In this document: piece by piece, positions 1-8,611 of the stretch | Numbering within the stretch: position 1 is the stretch's first letter | Layout of the letters: the number at the start of each line of letters is the position of its first letter | Source: an uncultured Granulicatella sp. | GTDB taxonomy: Bacteria > Bacillota > Bacilli > Lactobacillales > Aerococcaceae | Length of the DNA stretch: 64,000 nt | Assembly: GCF_938030755.1 (NCBI RefSeq) | Contig: NZ_CALHIF010000022.1 | Location: 17,254-81,253, forward strand | Reading direction: 5' to 3' | Notes under the pieces: generated by a model | Told to the model about the DNA's origin: nothing | The model's input: the letters and a program-made list of their open reading frames with translations, nothing else | Databases searched by the model: none | Program-made: the position numbers and the translations under genes

Positions 1-485
1 TAGAAGAAGTTCGTCGTGACTTTGCTGGTCGTGCTTTACACTTAAACAACTCAGTTCTTGATGCATTACCAAAAGACTTAGTAGTGAATACACACGTTTG
101 CCGTGGTAACTTCCACTCAACATGGATTTCTCAAGGGGGATATGAAAAAGTAGAAGATGAGCTATTAGCAGGCGAACACGTAAATGCGTACTACTTAGAA
201 TACGATACAGACCGTGCCGGCGACTTCAAGCCTCTTGCAAAAGTATCTGACGGTAAGAAAGTCGTTTTAGGACTCTTAACTTCAAAATTTGCGGATTTAG
301 AAGATAAAGATGAAGTCATTGCTCGTATTAAAGAAGCAAGCCAATATGTGCCACTTGAAAACTTATACTTAAGTACACAATGTGGATTTGCCTCAACAGA
401 AGAAGGAAATGTCATTAAAGAAGAAGATCAATGGAAGAAAATCGCATTGATTTCAGAAATTGCACGTGAGGTTTGGGGAGAATAA
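1..485 (+). CDS. Cobalamin-independent methionine synthase-like protein (YxjG/YxjH type), C-terminal part, 5' truncated
   Basis: The reading frame is open from base 3, so the gene starts outside the window. The visible 160 residues align with the C-terminal third of the complete paralogue at 1343-2482. They keep the zinc ligands of the MetE catalytic domain: His and Cys in NTHVCRGN and a later Cys in QCGFAST. The family moves a methyl group from a folate or related donor to a thiol such as homocysteine. YxjG-type proteins consist of the catalytic half only (about 375 aa), and their exact methyl donor is not settled. The downstream neighbours are a cyclase-family hydrolase and a second paralogue on the same strand, which suggests one sulfur-metabolism cluster. 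Family assignment is firm; substrate is inference. Confidence 0.9.
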   Translation, partial: EEVRRDFAGRALHLNNSVLDALPKDLVVNTHVCRGNFHSTWISQGGYEKVEDELLAGEHVNAYYLEYDTDRAGDFKPLAKVSDGKKVVLGLLTSKFADLEDKDEVIARIKEASQYVPLENLYLSTQCGFASTEEGNVIKEEDQWKKIALISEIAREVWGE

Positions 486-509
486 TCCTCACATTATAAA
501 ACAAACAAA

Positions 510-546
510 AAGGCTGTGGGGAGAATGACTTTTGAACCACAGCCTT
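510..546 (+). terminator. Hairpin between the first methionine-synthase paralogue and the cyclase gene
   Basis: Ten-base arms (AAGGCTGTGG at 510-519, CCACAGCCTT at 537-546) enclose a 17-base loop. CCCCTATTT rather than a strong T run follows, so this may be a weak terminator or an mRNA-processing/stabilising hairpin. It lies just upstream of the next gene's ribosome binding site. Confidence 0.5.
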
Positions 547-571
547 CCCCTATTTAGAAAGGATGAAAACT

Positions 572-1324
572 ATGTCAACATTTCAACAACAATTAGCACA
601 AGCTTACGAAACATTAAAACAAGCCAAATGGATAAACTTAAGCCATCAAATTGATGCCGATAGCCCTCACTTCCCTGCTCTACCAGCATTGGAACAAAAA
701 GATTTATTTACATTAAAAGATGGATTCCACGTGCAACAACTATCCGTAGTGACACAATACGGTACGCATATCGACCCACCTTGCCACTTCTATGAAGGCG
801 GACGTTTCCTCGATGAAATCGAGTTGAAAGATTTATTATTGCCACTCTACGTCATCGACCGTTCAAAAGAAGTAGCCGAAAATCCAAATTACGAATTAAC
901 AAAAGCAGACGTTTTAGTGTTTGAAGAAGAATACGGACAAATCGAACCAGGGGCCTTTGTCGCCTTCCGTAGTGACTGGTCACATCGTTGGCCAAGCCAA
1001 GACGAAGTTCGTAATTTATATGAAAATGACGTTCAACATACTCCAGGTTGGGCAAAAGACGCGCTTGAATTTTTAATTCACGAACGTCATGTGAAAGCCG
1101 TTGGTCACGAAACATTAGATACAGACTCAGGTGTTCATGCAGCAGCGCATGGTTTAACAAACGAATATTACTTATTAAGCCAAAATATCTTCCAAGTTGA
1201 AGTATTAGCGAACCTTGACCAAGTTCCTGCAGTGGGGGCTGTGATTTCAATTTCATACCCAAACTGGAAACAGACTCCAGGGTCACCTGTTCGCGCCATT
1301 GCCTATTTACCAGAAGCTGAATAA
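572..1324 (+). CDS. Cyclase family protein (kynurenine-formamidase-like metal hydrolase)
   Basis: This 250-residue protein belongs to the cyclase family (PF04199), whose members include bacterial kynurenine formamidase and other amide or lactone hydrolases. The diagnostic metal-binding segment is visible near residue 70 as GTHIDPPCHF, matching the HxGTHxDxPxH pattern. Further family landmarks are FRSDWSHRW and GHETLDTDSG. An upstream in-frame ATG at 563 sits directly against the AGAAAGG ribosome binding site, so I prefer the ATG at 572, nine bases downstream of it. No kynurenine pathway genes are nearby. The gene is sandwiched between two methionine-synthase-like paralogues, so its substrate may be linked to sulfur or one-carbon metabolism. 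The actual reaction is unknown. Confidence 0.8.
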   Translation: MSTFQQQLAQAYETLKQAKWINLSHQIDADSPHFPALPALEQKDLFTLKDGFHVQQLSVVTQYGTHIDPPCHFYEGGRFLDEIELKDLLLPLYVIDRSKEVAENPNYELTKADVLVFEEEYGQIEPGAFVAFRSDWSHRWPSQDEVRNLYENDVQHTPGWAKDALEFLIHERHVKAVGHETLDTDSGVHAAAHGLTNEYYLLSQNIFQVEVLANLDQVPAVGAVISISYPNWKQTPGSPVRAIAYLPEAE

Positions 1325-1342
1325 ACGAAAAGAGGAAAATAG

Positions 1343-2482
1343 ATGTCAAATCACGAAAACTGTAGCTGTTGTCAAAAAGCACCCTTTAGACTCGATCACG
1401 TAGGAAGTTTCTTACGTCCCGAACGTCTAAAAGAAGCCCGTGCGAAATTTAGTGCAGGAGAAATCACTGCTGAAGAACTCGAACGCGTTGAAAACGAAGA
1501 AATCATCGCCCTAATCGAGAAAGAAAAAGAACTAGGCCTCAAATCTGTCACAGACGGTGAATTCCGTCGCGCATTTTGGCACTTAGATTTTTTAGAACAC
1601 TTAGAGGGAGTTGAACTTGTAGAAGTAGACCACTTCTCTGTTCAATTCAAAGATAAAGATGTGAAGCCAAAAACATTACGTATCGTTGGAAAGGTTGATT
1701 TCTCTGAAGACCATCCATTCGTAAAACACTTCAAATTCTTAAAAGAGCACGCTGGCGATACACCAGTAAAATTAACGATTCCTTCGCCAAGTATGTTGCA
1801 TTTGATTACGCAAGTTCGTGAGAAAAACTATGTACCAATTGAGCGCTACAAAGACAATGAAACCCTCTTCTATGATGATGTGGTTGAGGCATACCGTAAG
1901 GCGCTACAATGCTTCTACGACTTAGGATGCTGCAATATTCAATTAGACGACACTAGCTGGGGAGAGTTCTGTGCGTTAGACAAACGGGATGCGTACGAAG
2001 CACGTGGATTCGACCTCGAACAAATCGCTCGTGACTATGTGGATGTACTAAACCGTGTCATTGAATGGAAACCGGAAGATTTAGTGGTGAATATGCATAT
2101 TTGCCGCGGAAACTTCCGCTCAACATGGTTCTCTAGCGGTGGTTATGAGCCAGTGGCGAAGACGCTATTTGGTCATTGCCGTGTGGATGGATTCTTCTTG
2201 GAATATGATAGTGACCGTGCTGGGGACTTTACTCCACTTCGCTATATTAAAGACCAAAAAGTCGTTCTTGGTTTAATCACTTCTAAATCAGGGGAATTAG
2301 AGGATAAAGGCGAAGTTATCGCTCGTATTAAAGAAGCCAGTCAGTATGTTCCTCTTGAACAATTATGCCTCAGCCCTCAATGTGGATTCTCTTCTACAGA
2401 AGAAGGCAATATCTTAACGATTGAAGCCCAATGGGATAAATTAAAACTGATTGACGAAATCGTTCATGAAGTTTGGGGATAA
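1343..2482 (+). CDS. Cobalamin-independent methionine synthase-like protein (YxjG type)
   Basis: A complete 379-residue protein with the MetE C-terminal barrel fold. The N-terminal segment PFRLDHVGSFLRP is typical of YxjG-like proteins. The zinc site is visible as His and Cys in NMHICRGN and a distal Cys in PQCGFSST. It is a stand-alone catalytic domain, about half the length of classical MetE, expected to methylate homocysteine or a similar thiol in the cytoplasm. The start has a good GAGGAAAA ribosome binding site. It begins 18 bases after the cyclase gene and is probably co-transcribed with it. A strong hairpin follows. Its C-terminal half is closely related to the truncated gene at the left edge, indicating duplication. 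Confidence 0.9.
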   Translation: MSNHENCSCCQKAPFRLDHVGSFLRPERLKEARAKFSAGEITAEELERVENEEIIALIEKEKELGLKSVTDGEFRRAFWHLDFLEHLEGVELVEVDHFSVQFKDKDVKPKTLRIVGKVDFSEDHPFVKHFKFLKEHAGDTPVKLTIPSPSMLHLITQVREKNYVPIERYKDNETLFYDDVVEAYRKALQCFYDLGCCNIQLDDTSWGEFCALDKRDAYEARGFDLEQIARDYVDVLNRVIEWKPEDLVVNMHICRGNFRSTWFSSGGYEPVAKTLFGHCRVDGFFLEYDSDRAGDFTPLRYIKDQKVVLGLITSKSGELEDKGEVIARIKEASQYVPLEQLCLSPQCGFSSTEEGNILTIEAQWDKLKLIDEIVHEVWG

Positions 2483-2490
2483 ATTTTAAC

Positions 2491-2533
2491 AAAAAATATC
2501 TCCTACAGTTTTTGGCTGTAGGAGATATTTTTT
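2491..2533. terminator. Bidirectional rho-independent terminator
   Basis: A perfect 18-base inverted repeat (2491-2508 and 2516-2533) with a 7-base loop. It is flanked by an A run on the left and a T run on the right, so it can stop transcription from both the methionine-synthase gene and the convergent XRE gene. Confidence 0.9.
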
Positions 2534-2549
2534 GTTGATTTCATCGTAT

Positions 2550-2840
2550 TTATCGCTTCTTTTTCTTAAAACGAATGTCTAAATCATACCCATTTTTACT
2601 CGCAATTTTTTGAAGATATGAAAGCGTAGGATTATATTTTCCTTTTTCAAGCCTAGAAAGATTTCCTTGCGTCATACCGGCGTTTCTAGCGAATTCCGTT
2701 TGAGTTAGTCCAGAATCGTGCCGAAGCCGGATCATGGCTAAAGCATTTTTCTGAAGGAAATATTCCGCCTCAAAATCATCCCTAAAAGTCTCATATTTCG
2801 CGTCAAGACGGTCAAAAACCCGCTTTAAATAATCCACCAT
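2550..2840 (-). CDS. XRE-family helix-turn-helix protein (HigA-like)
   Basis: A 96-residue protein whose central helix-turn-helix is clear: SGLTQTEFARNAGMTQGNLS, followed by RLEKGKYNPTLSYLQKIA, the usual Cro/C1 pattern. The N-terminal extension (DYLKRVFDRLDAKYETFRDDFEAEY) and basic C-terminus (FKKKKR) resemble HigA-type antitoxins or orphan repressors. No toxin gene adjoins it: the methionine-synthase gene converges on one side and rpsF diverges on the other. It has a strong ribosome binding site (AGGGGGG). It may be an orphan regulator of itself or of the neighbouring cluster; targets cannot be read from the sequence. Confidence 0.75.
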   Translation of the reverse strand: MVDYLKRVFDRLDAKYETFRDDFEAEYFLQKNALAMIRLRHDSGLTQTEFARNAGMTQGNLSRLEKGKYNPTLSYLQKIASKNGYDLDIRFKKKKR

Positions 2841-2990
2841 TTTCTCTTTACCCCCCTAATTCCTTTATAAACTAATTGTAACATATATGCTACATATCAG
2901 ATATGATATATTGAAACTATTTTACTGCTAGTCTGCGACAAGTTTGCTCCTTGCAAACTTTCCTGAGCACCTCTGCAGCGCGGATTTCTG

Positions 2991-3103
2991 TTGCATTTTA
3001 TAGCTTTGTTTGCTATAATGATTGAACGTGAGTATTAGAAATGATACTCTCCTTGCTTACTGAAATTTCAGTAGGCCAAAAGTCCATAAGGAGGTGACAG
3101 TCA
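2991..3103 (+). promoter_or_regulatory. rpsF operon promoter and leader
   Basis: TTGCAT at 2991-2996 and a perfect TATAAT at 3014-3019 are separated by 17 bases. The leader holds two small hairpins (GAGTAT 3030-3035 with ATACTC 3044-3049; a palindrome at 3059-3072) before a near-ideal ribosome binding site, AAGGAGGTGA at 3088-3097. S6:S18 autoregulatory leaders are known for this operon in many bacteria, and this leader is a candidate. Upstream, AAGTTTGC/GCAAACTT (2940-2960) forms a further dyad of unknown role. Confidence 0.75.
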
Positions 3104-3403
3104 ATGAGTCAAACATCAAAATACGAGATTTTATATATCATCCGTCCAAACATCGATGAAGCTGCTAAAGCTGAATTGGTTGCAAGATTTGATGCTGTTT
3201 TAACAGACAACGGAGCAGTTGTTGTTGAATCTAAAGACTGGGCGAAACGTCGTTTTGCATACGAAATTAAAGATTTCCAAGAAGGTATCTATCACTTAGT
3301 GAACATCACTGCTGAAGATGCTGCTGCAATCGATGAATTCGACCGTTTAGCGAAAATCAACAATGACATCTTACGTCACATGATTGTTAAATTAGAAGCA
3401 TAA
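3104..3403 (+). CDS. rpsF: 30S ribosomal protein S6
   Basis: A 99-residue protein of normal length, starting [15 protein letters not shown] and containing the S6 core [19 protein letters not shown]. It binds S18 and helps form the central platform of the small ribosomal subunit. It is the first gene of the conserved rpsF-ssb-rpsR operon, driven by the promoter at 2991. It has an excellent ribosome binding site, consistent with high expression. Confidence 0.98.
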   Translation: MSQTSKYEILYIIRPNIDEAAKAELVARFDAVLTDNGAVVVESKDWAKRRFAYEIKDFQEGIYHLVNITAEDAAAIDEFDRLAKINNDILRHMIVKLEA

Positions 3404-3449
3404 TTGTTTGTTATAAGTAAACAAAAATCTTGAAAGGAGTAAGAATTAA

Positions 3450-3947
3450 ATGATTAATAATGTTGTATTAGTTGGACGCTTAACACGTGCCGTTGATTTA
3501 CGTTATACTTCAAACGGAACTGCTTATGCGAGCTTCTCTATCGCAATTGATCGTCGTTACCAAAACCAAAACGGTGAACGCGAAACAGACTTTATCAACT
3601 GCGTAATGTGGCGTAAAGCTGCAGAAAACTTTGCGAATTTCACTCGTAAAGGCTCACTAGTAGGAATTGAAGGACGTATTCAAACTCGTAGCTATGATAA
3701 CCAACAAGGCCAAAAAGTTTATGTGACTGAAGTGCTAGCTGAGAACTTCTCATTATTAGAATCACGTAATGTTACTGAACAACGCCCTGCAAATGATCAA
3801 AGCTCACAAGGTGGATTCCAACAAAATCAAACGAATAACTTTAATCAATTTAACACTCCTACTTCATCATTCGGTGGTGGAATGTCTGATCCATTCTTAA
3901 GTAATGGAGAGACAATCAACATTTCAGATGATGATTTACCATTCTAA
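3450..3947 (+). CDS. ssb: Single-stranded DNA-binding protein
   Basis: This 165-residue SSB has the N-terminal OB fold (MINNVVLVGRLTRAVDLRYT through about residue 108). A glutamine- and asparagine-rich linker follows, then the acidic C-terminal tip DDDLPF, which recruits replication and repair partners. It coats single-stranded DNA at forks. The ssb gene is normally placed between rpsF and rpsR in Firmicutes, as here. Confidence 0.98.
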   Translation: MINNVVLVGRLTRAVDLRYTSNGTAYASFSIAIDRRYQNQNGERETDFINCVMWRKAAENFANFTRKGSLVGIEGRIQTRSYDNQQGQKVYVTEVLAENFSLLESRNVTEQRPANDQSSQGGFQQNQTNNFNQFNTPTSSFGGGMSDPFLSNGETINISDDDLPF

Positions 3948-3969
3948 AGTTTAAAAGGAGGATACCATA

Positions 3970-4212
3970 ATGGCTCAACAACGTAGAGGTGGCGGTCAAC
4001 GCCGTCGTAAAAAAGTTTGCTACTTCTGTGCAAACCACGTAGACTACATTGATTACAAAGATGTAGAATTATTAAAACGTTACATTTCTGAAAAAGGTAA
4101 AATCTTACCACGTCGTGTAACAGGTACTTGTGCTAAACACCAACGTACTTTAACTGTTGCAATCAAACGTGCTCGTATCATGGGATTATTACCATTCACA
4201 ACAGTTGACTAA
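3970..4212 (+). CDS. rpsR: 30S ribosomal protein S18
   Basis: An 80-residue S18 with arginine-rich N-terminus and the CYFCANH...CAKH cysteine/histidine set of the zinc-binding form. The C-terminal half ([12 protein letters not shown]) is highly conserved. It pairs with S6 in the 30S platform. Last gene of the operon; a terminator follows within 10 bases. Confidence 0.98.
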   Translation: MAQQRRGGGQRRRKKVCYFCANHVDYIDYKDVELLKRYISEKGKILPRRVTGTCAKHQRTLTVAIKRARIMGLLPFTTVD

Positions 4213-4219
4213 TTAAAAT

Positions 4220-4251
4220 AAGGATTGAGATTTTCTCAATCCTTTTTTTTT
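4220..4251 (+). terminator. rpsF operon terminator
   Basis: Eleven-base perfect arms (4220-4230 and 4234-4244) with a three-base loop, followed by a long T run. Confidence 0.93.
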
Positions 4252-4377
4252 ATTATTTAGTATCTATCAAAAGTTTAAAGTGTTAATGATGAGATTTTCG
4301 TCACTCAGAAGAACATTAAACTCTTATCAGTACTCAAGATTTATAAAATAGCAGTTTAATAACAAATTACATCAGAA

Positions 4378-4393
4378 TGTTTCACGTGAAACA
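4378..4393. other. parS centromere site 1
   Basis: Exact match to the 16-base parS palindrome TGTTTCACGTGAAACA, bound by ParB/Spo0J. It lies in the 256-base rpsR-gdpP spacer. parS sites cluster around the origin in Firmicutes, which fits the neighbouring genes. Confidence 0.95.
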
Positions 4394-4425
4394 TTTATGA
4401 ACTACTCTACCCTCTTTCTACAAAA

Positions 4426-4441
4426 TGTTTCACGTGAAACA
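4426..4441. other. parS centromere site 2
   Basis: A second exact TGTTTCACGTGAAACA, 48 bases from the first. The perfect palindrome extends to 4422-4445. A pair of parS sites this close is noted in the findings. Confidence 0.95.
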
Positions 4442-4452
4442 TTTTAGAAGAA

Positions 4453-4481
4453 CTGACGATTCCCTAAAAATATGGTAAAAT
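4453..4481 (+). promoter_or_regulatory. Candidate gdpP promoter
   Basis: CTGACG (4453-4458) and TAAAAT (4476-4481) are separated by 17 bases, 26 bases upstream of the gdpP start and immediately after parS site 2. ParB spreading could influence it; that is inference. Confidence 0.55.
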
Positions 4482-4507
4482 AGAGTCTATAGAAAGAAGG
4501 TGCAGTA

Positions 4508-6535
4508 ATGAAGAAAAGCCTAACAGAACATATAAAGGCTTTACCGACATTTCTTAAAGGCTATGCTATAAAAAAATACGGATACTCCTTCGTCGGGATA
4601 ATCCTCTGCATGCTTATAATAGCTTATGTAATGAATATATGGGTAGGAATTGTTCTAACTTTATTTGTAATATTGATTGGTATACTACTCTACTCTTTTG
4701 CGAATTATATCGTTAAAGAAACAAATCATTATGTATCGAACTTATCCTATAAAATCAATAAAGGCTCACAGGATGCTTCCATTAAAATGCCGATTGGAAT
4801 GCTTCTTCTTGATTCTAATGGAGAAATACAATGGATTAATCCATATTTACAAAAATATTTTGATAAAAAAGATCTTCTGGGTTTTTCTTTGAAACAAGTA
4901 GATAAAGAATTGGCTCAAACTGTTAGCCAATTAAAACCTAACGAAGAGAAAGTAATTTATTGGAAAGAAAAATATTTCCAAACGGTCTTCCATTCAGATA
5001 TCGGAATGCTATATATGATGGATATTACAGAGTATGCCGTTATCAAGGAAACCTATTTAGATGAAAGACCTGTATTTGGGCAAATTTTTGTCGATAATTA
5101 TGCTGAAGTGTCGCAATCTTTAACCGACCGCAAGAAATCGAACCTAAACAACTTCGTGACGAACCAGTTAACGAGTTGGGCAAATCATAATAATATCTAT
5201 TTAAAACGTGTAGATACAGACCGATTTGTAGCGTTTCTCGATAAAAAAATATTATCAAGACTCGAAAAAGATAAATTCGATATAATTGATAAAATTCGTG
5301 AAACTACAGCTCAACAAAATACTCCTCTAACTGTAAGTATGGGTTTTTCTTACGCTGATTCTACTGTTAATGAAATGTATTACGATGAAATTGCGTCTCT
5401 TGCACAAGAAAACCTAGATTTAGCGCTAGGGCGTGGTGGAGATCAAGTTGTAGTTCGTTCAAAAAATGAAGAAACAAGGTTCTATGGTGGAAAAAGCAAT
5501 CCTCTAGAGAAGCGGACAAGAGTGCGTTCTCGTATGGTTTCTCAAGCCTTAGAAAACATGATGGCTGAAGCAACTCAAATTATCATCATGGGACATCAAT
5601 ATCCTGACATGGACTGTGTAGGCGGGTGTTTAGGAATACGTAGAATTGCTAAAATGCATGGAAAAACATCGTGGATTGTCACGAATCCAGACCAATACTC
5701 TCACGATATAAAAAAATTAATGGCTGTGATTAAGGAAGATGAGGAACTCTTCTCTTCTATCGTGACCCCAGAAATGGCGGAAGCTTTATTAACTCCAGAA
5801 ACATTAGTCATTATCGTGGATGTAAGCAAACCATCCCTAACGGCTTCACCAGAAGTTGTCGAGAAAGCAAATCAATTGGTTATTATTGATCACCATCGAC
5901 GCGGACAAGAATTTCCTGCAAATCCTGATTTGGTTTATATTGAACCGTATGCTTCTTCAGCTGGTGAGTTAATTACCGAACTTTTAGAATATCAATCGAA
6001 TGAGGAAGAACAAATTAAGACGATTGAAGCAACAACATTATTAGCAGGAATCATCGTTGATACGAGAAATTTCACCCTGCGTACAGGTTCAAGAACCTTC
6101 GATACTGCTAGTTATTTAAAATCAGTTGGCGCCGACACCATCCTCATTCAACGCTTACTGAAAGAAAATGTAGATACGTATTTGATGCGAAGCCATTTGT
6201 TAAATTCACTAGAGATTCTTCCGAATAACATCGGAATTGTTCACGGAGAAGAGACATTTGTCTACCCTACAGTTGTTGCAGCTCAGACTGCGGATATGAT
6301 GTTATCTATGGAAAATATCGATGCTTCATTTGTTGTCACTAAACGGAATGACGGTCGTATTGGAATTAGCGCGCGTAGTCTTGGGAATAAAAACGTTCAA
6401 CGTGTAATGGAAAAAATGGGTGGTGGTGGACATTTATCAAATGCTGCTACACAGCTAACGGATATGAGTATCGAAGAAGCTATCGAACAGTTGAAGACTG
6501 TTATTCAAGAATTAGATACTGAAATTAATCTATAA
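4508..6535 (+). CDS. gdpP: Cyclic-di-AMP phosphodiesterase GdpP
   Basis: A 675-residue membrane protein. It has two N-terminal transmembrane segments (about residues 20-65), a PAS-like domain (about 85-150) and a degenerate GGDEF domain (about 170-305). The DHH/DHHA1 phosphodiesterase module is C-terminal. The DHH motif is at D461-H462-H463 and an upstream metal-binding segment reads GHQYPDMDCVGG. The glycine-rich DHHA1 end is MGGGGHLSNAA. It hydrolyses c-di-AMP to pApA, controlling osmotic and cell-wall homeostasis. Twenty bases separate it from rplI, the usual gdpP-rplI-dnaB order. Confidence 0.96.
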   Translation: MKKSLTEHIKALPTFLKGYAIKKYGYSFVGIILCMLIIAYVMNIWVGIVLTLFVILIGILLYSFANYIVKETNHYVSNLSYKINKGSQDASIKMPIGMLLLDSNGEIQWINPYLQKYFDKKDLLGFSLKQVDKELAQTVSQLKPNEEKVIYWKEKYFQTVFHSDIGMLYMMDITEYAVIKETYLDERPVFGQIFVDNYAEVSQSLTDRKKSNLNNFVTNQLTSWANHNNIYLKRVDTDRFVAFLDKKILSRLEKDKFDIIDKIRETTAQQNTPLTVSMGFSYADSTVNEMYYDEIASLAQENLDLALGRGGDQVVVRSKNEETRFYGGKSNPLEKRTRVRSRMVSQALENMMAEATQIIIMGHQYPDMDCVGGCLGIRRIAKMHGKTSWIVTNPDQYSHDIKKLMAVIKEDEELFSSIVTPEMAEALLTPETLVIIVDVSKPSLTASPEVVEKANQLVIIDHHRRGQEFPANPDLVYIEPYASSAGELITELLEYQSNEEEQIKTIEATTLLAGIIVDTRNFTLRTGSRTFDTASYLKSVGADTILIQRLLKENVDTYLMRSHLLNSLEILPNNIGIVHGEETFVYPTVVAAQTADMMLSMENIDASFVVTKRNDGRIGISARSLGNKNVQRVMEKMGGGGHLSNAATQLTDMSIEEAIEQLKTVIQELDTEINL

Positions 6536-6554
6536 CTATGAGGAGGAATAGAGT

Positions 6555-7007
6555 ATGAAAGTAATTTTCTTAAAAGATGTAAAAGGCAAAGGTAAAAAAG
6601 GCGAAGTTAAAAATGTAGCTGATGGCTATGCACAAAATTTCTTAATTAAGAACGGTTTTGCAAAAGAAGCTACTTCAGCAAATCTCGCTACTTTATCCGG
6701 TCAAAAGAAAGCGGAAGAAAAACATAACGCCGAATTATTAGCAAAAGCTAAAGAATTGAAAGAGTTCTTAGAACGCGAAGAAACAGTAGTTACCATTAAG
6801 GCTAAAGCAGGCGAAGATGGACGTTTGTTCGGGGCAATTCCAGCAAAACAAATTGCGGAAGAATTCAATAAAACTTTTAATGTAGAACTTGATCGTCGTA
6901 AATTCGAATTAGCGGCTCCAATTCGAGCGTTAGGATACACTCGTGTCCCTGTTAAATTACACCATGATGTTCAAGCGATTATGACAGTGAATATCGTCGC
7001 TCAATAA
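6555..7007 (+). CDS. rplI: 50S ribosomal protein L9
   Basis: A 150-residue L9 of standard length. The N-terminal rRNA-binding domain ([20 protein letters not shown]) is joined by a long helix to the C-terminal domain (residues about 80-148). L9 binds 23S rRNA near the L1 stalk and affects frame maintenance. It has a strong AGGAGG ribosome binding site and a terminator downstream. Confidence 0.98.
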   Translation: MKVIFLKDVKGKGKKGEVKNVADGYAQNFLIKNGFAKEATSANLATLSGQKKAEEKHNAELLAKAKELKEFLEREETVVTIKAKAGEDGRLFGAIPAKQIAEEFNKTFNVELDRRKFELAAPIRALGYTRVPVKLHHDVQAIMTVNIVAQ

Positions 7008-7021
7008 AGTTAGAAATTAGA

Positions 7022-7059
7022 AAAGAGATTATCCCACTTAGATAGTCTCTTTCTTTTTT
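7022..7059 (+). terminator. Terminator after rplI
   Basis: Twelve-base arms (7022-7033, 7041-7052, one G-T pair) followed by CTTTTTTA. dnaB starts 136 bases later, so dnaB is partly or fully uncoupled from gdpP-rplI. Confidence 0.85.
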
Positions 7060-7194
7060 ACAAAATATGTGATAATAATCACAAAACGATTAAGTTATCT
7101 TTTATTTTGAGCCCAATCTTCTGTTTTATTAGGGTGTTTTGTGATACAATGAAACTGTATTTTTATGGCTATTTTTAGTAGAAAGGGTGTTTGA

Positions 7195-8580
7195 ATGGAA
7201 GAGCTATATCCAAATTTAGTTCCGCCACAAAATCTAGAGGCAGAAGAGGCCGTTTTGGGTTCAATTCTTTTGGAACAAGACTCGATTATTTCGGTCATGG
7301 AGTTTCTTGTACCCGATGATTTTTATCGCGTTGCTCATCAATTGATTTTTGCCGCGATGATTGAATTAAATCAAAATTCGGAAGCAATCGATCCAATCAC
7401 CGTTTCTGAGAAATTAAGGCAAAAGAACCAAATTGAAAATGTGGGTGGAGAAGCTGGTATTATAGAGCTTCTTGATAAAGTTCCTACAGCAGCCAACGTG
7501 GAATTTTACACTCAAATTGTTTTAGAAAAATCAACTCGTCGTAAATTAATTAAAACATCGACGAATATTGTAAAAAATGCTTACCAAGAAGATGAGACGA
7601 TTGCAAATGTTTTAGATACAGCTGAAAGAGACATTCTTTCTGTATCTGAAGGACGAAATAAAGCGGGATTCATTCCAATTCGTGATGTTTTACATGACGC
7701 ATATGCAAGCTTAGAAGAACGCTCCAAAAATAATGGAGAAGTTACAGGAATTGCTACAGGGTATATCGGTTTGGATCGAATGACTTCTGGACTTCACGCA
7801 GATGAGTTGATTATTTTAGCAGCACGTCCTTCTGTCGGGAAGACCGCTTTTGTATTAAACATTGCTAAGAACGTTGCGGTTAACTTGAATGAAACAGTAG
7901 CGATTTTCAGTCTTGAAATGGGGGCAGAATCTTTAGTAGAACGGATTATCTGTTCTCATGCGAGCATTAATGCAGGACATTTGAAAACAGGGAAATTGAC
8001 TGATGAGGAATATACGCAATATTTCGTGGCGACAGGGGTCCTTGCTGAAGCTCCTATTTATATCGATGATACTCCAGGAATTCGTGTGTCAGAGATTCGT
8101 GCGAAATGTCGTCGTTTGAAGCAAGAGCGAAATAATCTCGGCTTAGTAGTGATTGATTACTTACAATTAATTGAAGGAAACGGAAAAGAGAGCCGTCAAC
8201 AAGAGGTTTCTGAAATTTCTCGTAATTTGAAAAAATTAGCGAAGGAATTAAAGGTTCCAGTTATTGCACTTTCTCAATTATCTCGTGGAGTGGAACAACG
8301 TCAAGATAAGCGACCAATCATGTCGGATATTCGTGAATCTGGATCTATCGAGCAAGATGCGGATATCGTAGCGTTCTTATATCGTGATGATTATTATCGT
8401 CAAGAGCCAGATGAAAATGGACATGTTCCAGAAGTGGAGCCAAATAGTACCATTGAAGTCATTATTGAGAAAAACCGTAGCGGTCCACGTGGAACGGTTG
8501 AATTGAACTTCATGAAAGAATTTAATAAGTTTACAAATTTAGTGCCAGATGAAATTGAGCAAAGAGCTCCAATGGCATAG
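7195..8580 (+). CDS. dnaB: Replicative DNA helicase DnaB
   Basis: A 461-residue hexameric helicase that unwinds DNA at the fork. The N-terminal DnaB domain (about 8-110) begins [17 protein letters not shown]. The RecA-like C-terminal ATPase has Walker [11 protein letters not shown] and Walker [11 protein letters not shown]. This is the dnaC equivalent of Bacillus. The stop codon is followed 31 bases later by the purA start. Confidence 0.98.
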   Translation: MEELYPNLVPPQNLEAEEAVLGSILLEQDSIISVMEFLVPDDFYRVAHQLIFAAMIELNQNSEAIDPITVSEKLRQKNQIENVGGEAGIIELLDKVPTAANVEFYTQIVLEKSTRRKLIKTSTNIVKNAYQEDETIANVLDTAERDILSVSEGRNKAGFIPIRDVLHDAYASLEERSKNNGEVTGIATGYIGLDRMTSGLHADELIILAARPSVGKTAFVLNIAKNVAVNLNETVAIFSLEMGAESLVERIICSHASINAGHLKTGKLTDEEYTQYFVATGVLAEAPIYIDDTPGIRVSEIRAKCRRLKQERNNLGLVVIDYLQLIEGNGKESRQQEVSEISRNLKKLAKELKVPVIALSQLSRGVEQRQDKRPIMSDIRESGSIEQDADIVAFLYRDDYYRQEPDENGHVPEVEPNSTIEVIIEKNRSGPRGTVELNFMKEFNKFTNLVPDEIEQRAPMA

Positions 8581-8611
8581 TAAAATTAAAAAAATAGAAG
8601 AGGTGCGTCAA

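Noticed and set aside
852..1382. 176-codon minus-strand frame opposite the cyclase gene
   Set aside because: It is antisense to a well-supported gene and has no family features or ribosome binding site. Other long antisense frames (for example inside uvrA, radA and essC) were dropped for the same reason.
8549..8611. Longer purA beginning inside dnaB
   Set aside because: The family start [12 protein letters not shown] and a proper ribosome binding site place the start at 8612.
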